From Treponema sp. (lineage in GTDB: Bacteria > Spirochaetota > Spirochaetia > Treponematales > Breznakiellaceae), in contig JAIRPG010000159.1 in assembly GCA_031257105.1 (NCBI GenBank), forward strand, positions 1 through 35,434: a stretch of DNA of 35,434 bases, in the 5' to 3' direction. The notes under the pieces were generated by a model, which saw only the letters and a program-made list of their open reading frames with translations, was not told where the DNA came from and made no database searches. Both the position numbers and the translations under genes were made by a program. Below, one piece after another: positions 31,202 through 35,434 of the stretch. Position 1 is the first letter of the stretch. The number at the start of each line of letters is the position of its first letter.

Positions 31202-32365
31202 ATGGAAAAAAGCGAAATAAAAACCATCGCGCGAAAGAATCGTATTATTGCCAATATTATCGATGAGATGCTGGAAAGGGATAGTTTCCTCTTGGTAGGA
31301 CACAAAGATCCTGACACGGACTGTATCGCCGCGCTTGCTTCTACCGCGTTGCTGCTCCGGAAGCTGCAGAAAGAGGCGACGATTTTCCTGCCTGGTCCCG
31401 TAAACGAACAATTCAGCTACCTTCTTGCGATTTGTAAATATAACGGCATTACCATTAGTTACAACGGTCAAGGGCCGGTTCCTTATGGCGTTTCCGCCGT
31501 TTTCATCCTGGATACCCCCAAACCGGCGATGATTACCCAGAACGAAGCGGTTGTTGAGCTTTTAGGCGATCCAGCGGTACGGAAGATCGAGATCGATCAT
31601 CACCTTGAAACGGACGCGGAATACGCCGGAGATGAGGGGTACCGTTTGGTTTCTTCGGCATCCAGCACCTGTGAGCTTATCGGTATTTTAAGCTACAAGA
31701 TCGTAAAACGGCTCCAAACCCTTGACCGGAAGGATTTCTTTACCCGAAATATTGCTTTGTCGCTTTTGACCGGTCTCGTGGGAGATTCCCACATGGGTAA
31801 GTATCTCAAGACCAACAAGGAACGGCGGTACTATACGCTCTTTACCGGTATTTTTGACCGCCTCTTGATCGAAAAAACATTAAGAAACAGCCGTAATATC
31901 GCCTCGATGGAAGATATTTTTGATGAAATCAGGCGTTTTTCGGTTCAGGAAAAGAAATGCTACGACGAGCTTATGGCGCTGAAAGAACGTTCCCCATCGG
32001 TAACATTCGTTTACCTCGGAAAGGAAAAATCAGAGGAACTCATCGCCCGGTACGGGCTGGAGTACCTTGTCAACACTTCAAAAGCCATAGCCGACACCCT
32101 GGCGGAAGAAAGCGGAAAGCTTGGGTTTGTGTCCTATTATGATGACGAGTCTGTTTCGGACTATATCCAGTTCCGGCTGCGGCGGAGCAGCAATTTTCAT
32201 ACCCTGGATCTCCGGACGGTTTTAACCTCTTTTGATATTGCCAATGGCGGCGGTCATCCCGGAGCTATCGGTTTTCGGATACGGCAAGGGGAACTCCCCG
32301 AATCAAGGGCCTATTTCTTGGAGTTGGTAAACCGTATCGAAAAGCTCATTGAAGCGGATCGGTAA
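31202..32365 (+). CDS. DHH/DHHA1 phosphoesterase, NrnA-like
   Basis: A 387-aa DHH-family phosphoesterase. The metal-binding motifs are in order: HKDPDTDC (34-41), an aspartate in FILDTPKP, IEIDHHLE with Asp132-His133-His134, and LTGLVGDSHMG. The C-terminal DHHA1 domain has the substrate-binding NGGGHPGAIGF. Relatives include NrnA, which degrades nano-RNA and pAp, and GdpP-type enzymes that cut cyclic di-AMP; no membrane, PAS or GGDEF parts are present, so NrnA-like activity is preferred. A spacer of about 60 residues between DHH and DHHA1 looks longer than in NrnA. The ribosome site GGGGGAG lies upstream of ATG 31202. Nearby genes on the same strand include a second DHH protein. It might clear pGpG made by the HD-GYP protein at 26936; that link is inference. 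Confidence 0.88.
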   Translation: MEKSEIKTIARKNRIIANIIDEMLERDSFLLVGHKDPDTDCIAALASTALLLRKLQKEATIFLPGPVNEQFSYLLAICKYNGITISYNGQGPVPYGVSAVFILDTPKPAMITQNEAVVELLGDPAVRKIEIDHHLETDAEYAGDEGYRLVSSASSTCELIGILSYKIVKRLQTLDRKDFFTRNIALSLLTGLVGDSHMGKYLKTNKERRYYTLFTGIFDRLLIEKTLRNSRNIASMEDIFDEIRRFSVQEKKCYDELMALKERSPSVTFVYLGKEKSEELIARYGLEYLVNTSKAIADTLAEESGKLGFVSYYDDESVSDYIQFRLRRSSNFHTLDLRTVLTSFDIANGGGHPGAIGFRIRQGELPESRAYFLELVNRIEKLIEADR

Positions 32366-32366
32366 A

Positions 32367-32388
32367 GCGGTAAGCCGCGTCTTTTTTT
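32367..32388 (+). terminator. Rho-independent terminator after the NrnA-like gene
   Basis: GCGG-TAAG-CCGC (32367-32378), a short all-GC stem, then GTC and seven Ts (32382-32388). It lies directly after the stop codon. The stem is only 4 bp, so efficiency may be modest. Confidence 0.5.
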
Positions 32389-32413
32389 GTTAGTAACATA
32401 CGCGGGCGGGTAC

Positions 32414-32419
32414 TATAAT
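32414..32419 (+). promoter_or_regulatory. Perfect -10 box 7 nt before the next start codon
   Basis: TATAAT (6/6) ends 7 nt before ATG 32427, which puts the expected transcription start at, or one base from, the A of the ATG. There is no Shine-Dalgarno. The -35 is poor (TTAGTA at 18 bp). Confidence 0.55.
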
Positions 32420-32426
32420 TAAGAAT

Positions 32427-33122
32427 ATGCGGATTGCACAAGCGCGTCATGCGGCGGCGTTTATCATATCCCGGGCGTTTTTTTATCTTCTCCTCCTGAA
32501 TGGGGCTTCGTTGGAGTGCCAAAGCCGGACAGCCGGCCTTTCCGGAGCGTTTCGAGGTTCGCTTCTTTTTTTCCCCGAAGACAATGGGCTTGAATCCGAT
32601 ATAGGACACATCCTGCCTTCCCTCGGCGCCGCCCTGACCCTACCGGTTCTGGGGCCGCTTTGCGTTGAGGCGTCCTTCGATCTGTACGGCGCCGACTATG
32701 AATACCGGCTGGACAGGCCGGTAGCCGCCAATCCGGAAAACCGCGCCGCTTATGTGATAGGCTCCATCCTCGGAATCCAGCTTTTGGGCAGGTTTGACAT
32801 AGGCCCGTTCCTGACCTTGAGGGTATATGGCGGCCCTGCGGCGGATATACGGCTTTGCCTGCTCTCATACGGCCTTACCGGAGATCCCCAAGAATCTGAG
32901 CTCAGGCGGCAGACCGAAGAAATCGCCGCCTATTTTTGGGATCAATGCCGCTGGTTTTTGCCCGTTGCGGGAATAGGTTTTGATTACCGCATCCTCCCCA
33001 AGGTTATGCTGGGCCTGGATGTTCGGGCGTGGTTTCCCCTGTACCGGTATTGGACGGGGGAAGAACTTCCCCCTATCGAAGGCTGGCGTTTCGGCGGGGG
33101 GATACGGGTAAGTCTGCGGTAA
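32427..33122 (+). CDS. Predicted outer-membrane beta-barrel protein
   Basis: A 231-aa exported protein with no recognised family name. A signal peptide (AFFYLLLLNGASLECQS) is followed by alternating hydrophobic/polar strands typical of a small barrel: LPSLGAALTLPVLGPLCVEA, SFDLYGADYEYR, IGPFLTLRVYGGPAADIRLC, VAGIGFDYRILPKVMLGLDV. It closes with FGGGIRVSLR, with aromatic and charged residues like a porin or OmpA-type last strand, though the final residue is Arg rather than Phe. A surface or periplasmic role is inferred from this pattern only. The start codon has a perfect -10 box 7 nt upstream and no ribosome site, so a leaderless mRNA is likely. It stands between two DHH phosphoesterase genes with 61- and 72-bp gaps. 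Confidence 0.75.
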   Translation: MRIAQARHAAAFIISRAFFYLLLLNGASLECQSRTAGLSGAFRGSLLFFPEDNGLESDIGHILPSLGAALTLPVLGPLCVEASFDLYGADYEYRLDRPVAANPENRAAYVIGSILGIQLLGRFDIGPFLTLRVYGGPAADIRLCLLSYGLTGDPQESELRRQTEEIAAYFWDQCRWFLPVAGIGFDYRILPKVMLGLDVRAWFPLYRYWTGEELPPIEGWRFGGGIRVSLR

Positions 33123-33138
33123 AAAAAGAAAAAATTTA

Positions 33139-33161
33139 CCATATTAGGAATATATATGGTA
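33139..33161. promoter_or_regulatory. AT-rich dyad upstream of the second DHH gene
   Basis: ACCATAT (33139-33145) and ATATGGT (33155-33161) form a 7-bp inverted repeat with a 9-nt centre, about 34 bp before ATG 33195. It could be an operator or a weak hairpin. The centre TTAGGAATATAT also occurs upstream of the wecA-like gene (7065-7076), which may be chance. Confidence 0.3.
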
Positions 33162-33194
33162 TGTTTATTTTGAGAGAAGAGAAGGAGGAACGAT

Positions 33195-34103
33195 ATGAGA
33201 CTTTTAACCAGATCGGACTTTGACGGATTAGCGTGCGGCGCGCTGCTTATCTATTTGAAAATTGTGGATGAGTGGCAGTTTGTTCATCCCAAAGATGTGC
33301 AGGACGGCCTTGTGACGGCCACCGGGAACGACGTTGCGGCTAATATCCCCTATATCGAAGGCTGCAAGCTCTGGTTTGATCACCATTCGAGCGAACAGGA
33401 ACGGCTGGGCTTGGGGAAGGCGGTTCCGGGACAGAGCAGGATTGCCCCAAGCTGCGCCAGAGTTATCTACGATTACTATGGCGGCGCGGAAAAACTGGGG
33501 CGGTTTGCCACCATGGTTGACTATGTTGATAAGGTAGACTCGGCGGATCTGACGATTGATGAAATTATGAACCCTACAGGATGGATACTGCTGGGTTTCA
33601 TTATGGATCCCCGAACAGGGCTCGGCAGATTCAAGAATTTTACCATCAGCAATTACGACTTGATGAAGGAACTGGCCCGGGCCTGTATTGATAACACTAT
33701 CGACGAGATCCTTGCTATGGACGATGTGAAGGAGCGGATAAAGGTCTACCATCAACAGACCGCCCTTTTTATCGATATGATAAAGGCGAATACCCGCCTG
33801 GATGGGCCGGTGATCATCACCGACTTGCGGGGCATAGAAAGTATCTACACAGGAAACCGGTTCGTGATCTATTCGCTCTACCCTCAACAGAATATATCTC
33901 TCTGGATCATGGACGGCAAAAACCGGATGAATTGTGTCATCACCGCAGGTTATAGCATCACCAACCGAAGCGCTACGATTAATATAGGCAGCGTTTTCCT
34001 TAAATACGGCGGCGGTGGGCACAAACAGGTGGGCACCTGCCAGGTTCCCTATGCCGACGCGGACAGAGTAATCAAAGAAATCGTGGAAATATTTAAGGGT
34101 TAA
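33195..34103 (+). CDS. DHH-family phosphoesterase (exopolyphosphatase-like)
   Basis: A 302-aa DHH protein. RSDFDGLACG (6-15) is the first metal motif, LWFDHHSSE carries Asp62-His63-His64, YVDKVDSAD is the third, and the C-terminal GGGGHKQVGTCQ is the DHHA1 glycine motif. Such proteins are often annotated as exopolyphosphatase-like or as oligonucleotide phosphodiesterases; the true substrate is unknown. It differs clearly from the NrnA-like gene at 31202 in size and motif spacing, so the two are not a recent duplication. GGAGG lies 6-7 nt before ATG 33195. The next gene begins 30 bp downstream in the same frame, separated only by this TAA stop (34101-34103). Confidence 0.88.
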   Translation: MRLLTRSDFDGLACGALLIYLKIVDEWQFVHPKDVQDGLVTATGNDVAANIPYIEGCKLWFDHHSSEQERLGLGKAVPGQSRIAPSCARVIYDYYGGAEKLGRFATMVDYVDKVDSADLTIDEIMNPTGWILLGFIMDPRTGLGRFKNFTISNYDLMKELARACIDNTIDEILAMDDVKERIKVYHQQTALFIDMIKANTRLDGPVIITDLRGIESIYTGNRFVIYSLYPQQNISLWIMDGKNRMNCVITAGYSITNRSATINIGSVFLKYGGGGHKQVGTCQVPYADADRVIKEIVEIFKG

Positions 34104-34133
34104 CCGATCTATGCGGGGCGGCGGACGCAAGAA

Positions 34134-35312
34134 TTGAACCATCTATTAGGCGGCCATTTGTTTTCTCCTCTTGACGCGGAAACACGCCGGCTGGTGGATG
34201 CTCTTCCGTCACTCATTGACAAGACCTTCCCGTTGCCCCGGCGGTTCCGTTCAGCCCTCCCCCGCGATGTGGCGGAGCTTTCAGGACTTCTCACGTACGA
34301 GCGGCGTGAGCGCCGCGAGGACTACCTGAACCGGCCTCCGTTGCTTTCCGCATATCTACGGTACTTTCTCCCCTGGAATGTTTACCGTCTTGCCCGGTTG
34401 CTGCCGGCCCTCTCCTTGCCGCTGAAAGACGGCGATGCCGTGACGGATCTTGGTTCAGGGCCCCTCACCTTGCCCCTGGCCCTCTGGATTGCCCGGCGGG
34501 ATCTGCGGGAGGTGAACCTGGAATTTCGCTGTCTTGATAAGACCGCTTCCGCACTGGAGGCGGGGAAGCGGATCTTTACCGCGCTGGCCGGCGATTCTCC
34601 CTGGCGGATCAAGACCATCCATGGTGTTTTAGGCGATCCCATCCGGGGCCCCCGCGCCGCCCTGGTGATGGCGGGCAACGTGTTTAACGAGGCGGTTACG
34701 GGAAATTCCGCTGGAAATGTAAAACGGCAGGGTGAACTTCTCGTTTCTTTGGCGGCCCCTTCCGGTTCTATCTTCGTGGTGGAACCGGGTATCCCCTCAT
34801 CCGGTGATTTTATCGCCGGACTCAGGGCTGTGTTGTCCGCCGGAGGCTTCCCGCCACGCTCACCTTGTCCGCAAGAAGGCCCGTGTCCGCTGTTTGACGG
34901 GAAGCAAGGCGCTCTATCCGGCGGGCATTGCCTCCACCGAAAGCATGGCGCCAAGTGGTGTCATTTTGTCTTTGACACCCGGGACGCGCCCCAGCAGTTG
35001 CTCCGCCTTTCCGCATCCACGGGAATCCCCAAAGAGCGGGCGGCGCTGAGTTTTCTGCTGGCCGGAGCGTCGAATACGGCGTTCCCTCCGGGGCATCTCC
35101 CGGTGCGGATCATCTCCGACGCATTTCCTCTGACAGAATTAGGCGGGCAAAAGTTTGGCCGCTATGGGTGTTCAGCGAAAGGGCTCATACTCGCGGCGGG
35201 AGAATACCGGGCGGTAGAAGCGTTAGCGTCGGGAGCGTTGGCGTATTTTCCCAGCTCGGCGGAAAAATCGCGGGATCCGAAGAGCGGCGCCTTGATATAC
35301 ATGTCTGTATAA
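34134..35312 (+). CDS. Rsm22/METTL17-like ribosome-associated protein with a cysteine cluster
   Basis: A 392-aa Rossmann methyltransferase-like protein of the Rsm22 type, which acts in small-subunit ribosome assembly. The SAM-like loop is VTDLGSGPLTLPLAL (DLGSGP 105-110), and VMAGNVFNEA and IFVVEPGIP match later strands. Four cysteines follow the family pattern: Cys245-x5-Cys251 (CPQEGPC), Cys266 and Cys276 (KWCHF). In mitochondrial METTL17 an equivalent cluster binds a 4Fe-4S centre. There is no ATG near the 5' end; TTG 34134 is taken as start because it is the first usable start codon after the in-frame stop of the DHH gene, but the evidence is weak. The stop codon TAA (35310-35312) is part of the presumed target site of the palindromic element that follows. 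Confidence 0.85.
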   Translation: MNHLLGGHLFSPLDAETRRLVDALPSLIDKTFPLPRRFRSALPRDVAELSGLLTYERRERREDYLNRPPLLSAYLRYFLPWNVYRLARLLPALSLPLKDGDAVTDLGSGPLTLPLALWIARRDLREVNLEFRCLDKTASALEAGKRIFTALAGDSPWRIKTIHGVLGDPIRGPRAALVMAGNVFNEAVTGNSAGNVKRQGELLVSLAAPSGSIFVVEPGIPSSGDFIAGLRAVLSAGGFPPRSPCPQEGPCPLFDGKQGALSGGHCLHRKHGAKWCHFVFDTRDAPQQLLRLSASTGIPKERAALSFLLAGASNTAFPPGHLPVRIISDAFPLTELGGQKFGRYGCSAKGLILAAGEYRAVEALASGALAYFPSSAEKSRDPKSGALIYMSV

Positions 35313-35315
35313 TTC

Positions 35316-35434
35316 GTGTCTGTCCACAAAGTCGGTTACTTTGTGGACAGACCTTGCATTTTCTCGTCTAAAGACTACGAAAATGCTCTTTTAAGGTAGT
35401 CTGTCTATAATGTGTCTACATTATAGACAGACAC
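35316..35434. mobile_element. Full-length GTGTCTGTCC palindromic element (MITE-like), copy C
   Basis: 119 bp, from GTGTCTGTCC to AGACAGACAC, ending on the last base of the window. It aligns to copy A (15381-15500) along its whole length with roughly ten differences and one single-base gap. Hairpin arms: 35318-35331/35339-35352, GCATTTTC/GAAAATGC in the middle, and 35399-35411/35420-35432. It begins 3 bp after the Rsm22-like stop codon. The left flank is TAATTC (35310-35315), so a matching TAATTC is expected just beyond the window. Confidence 0.85.

Noticed and set aside
33228-34142. A 304-codon open frame on the minus strand over the second DHH gene
   Set aside because: It is antisense to a gene with clear DHH motifs, has no ribosome site or family motifs, and reads as a codon-bias shadow.

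Overview
The window looks like chromosomal DNA of a spirochaete, most likely a Treponema of the termite-gut type (T. primitia / T. azotonutricium group). This is inferred from about 50% GC, spirochaete-style lipoprotein signals, the gene mix (RNase Y, type III glutamine synthetase, HD-GYP and PilZ signalling, a corrinoid protein) and many large exported proteins with no clear family. There is no rRNA, tRNA, CRISPR array, prophage or transposase gene. Thirty protein genes are supported, about 95% of the DNA.

Layout. 1-4.4 kb: the 3' part of an AlgX/AlgJ-like SGNH protein (+), an HtrA protease (-), an exported putative cysteine-peptidase-like protein and a bacteriohemerythrin (+). 4.5-6.9 kb: bifunctional aspartokinase/homoserine dehydrogenase (-). 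7.1-10.6 kb: a tightly overlapping + operon of a WecA-like lipid-carrier sugar transferase, a cysteine desulfurase and ThiI; the last two form a sulfur relay to tRNA. 10.5-17.1 kb: minus-strand genes: galK-like kinase, TPR protein and NHL/VWA protein in one operon, then a flavoprotein, a HEAT-repeat protein and a Pro/Glu-rich lipoprotein. 17.1-22.2 kb: a + block of coaD, rny, pilZ, an RlmM-like methyltransferase, a corrinoid protein and a sirtuin. 22.2-29.7 kb: minus strand: chemoreceptor, glnN, an Hpt / HD-GYP response-regulator pair and an OPA-type MFS transporter. 29.9-35.3 kb: plus strand: lipoprotein, NrnA-like DHH phosphoesterase, outer-membrane-like protein, a second DHH phosphoesterase and an Rsm22-like protein.

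The most interesting content is non-coding. (1) A family of small non-autonomous palindromic elements (about 120 bp full length) begins GTGTCTGTCC and ends GGACAGACAC. A full copy and a 38-bp minimal copy are each flanked by perfect 6-bp direct repeats (GAATTA, TAAATA), the mark of transposition. Two full copies differ by paired compensatory changes, so the hairpins seem conserved as structure. The window ends exactly on the last base of one copy. (2) glnN has a textbook sigma-54 promoter 27-44 bp upstream of its start, with a dyad further upstream in enhancer position. (3) Four envelope genes have a -10-like box only 7-9 nt before the start codon and no good Shine-Dalgarno, suggesting leaderless mRNAs. 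(4) Several short tandem repeats occur: in-frame 12-bp arrays in a transporter and a lipoprotein, an 8-bp array in the hpt leader and a 15-bp array before the hemerythrin gene.

All functional calls come from reading motifs by eye; no database search was run.
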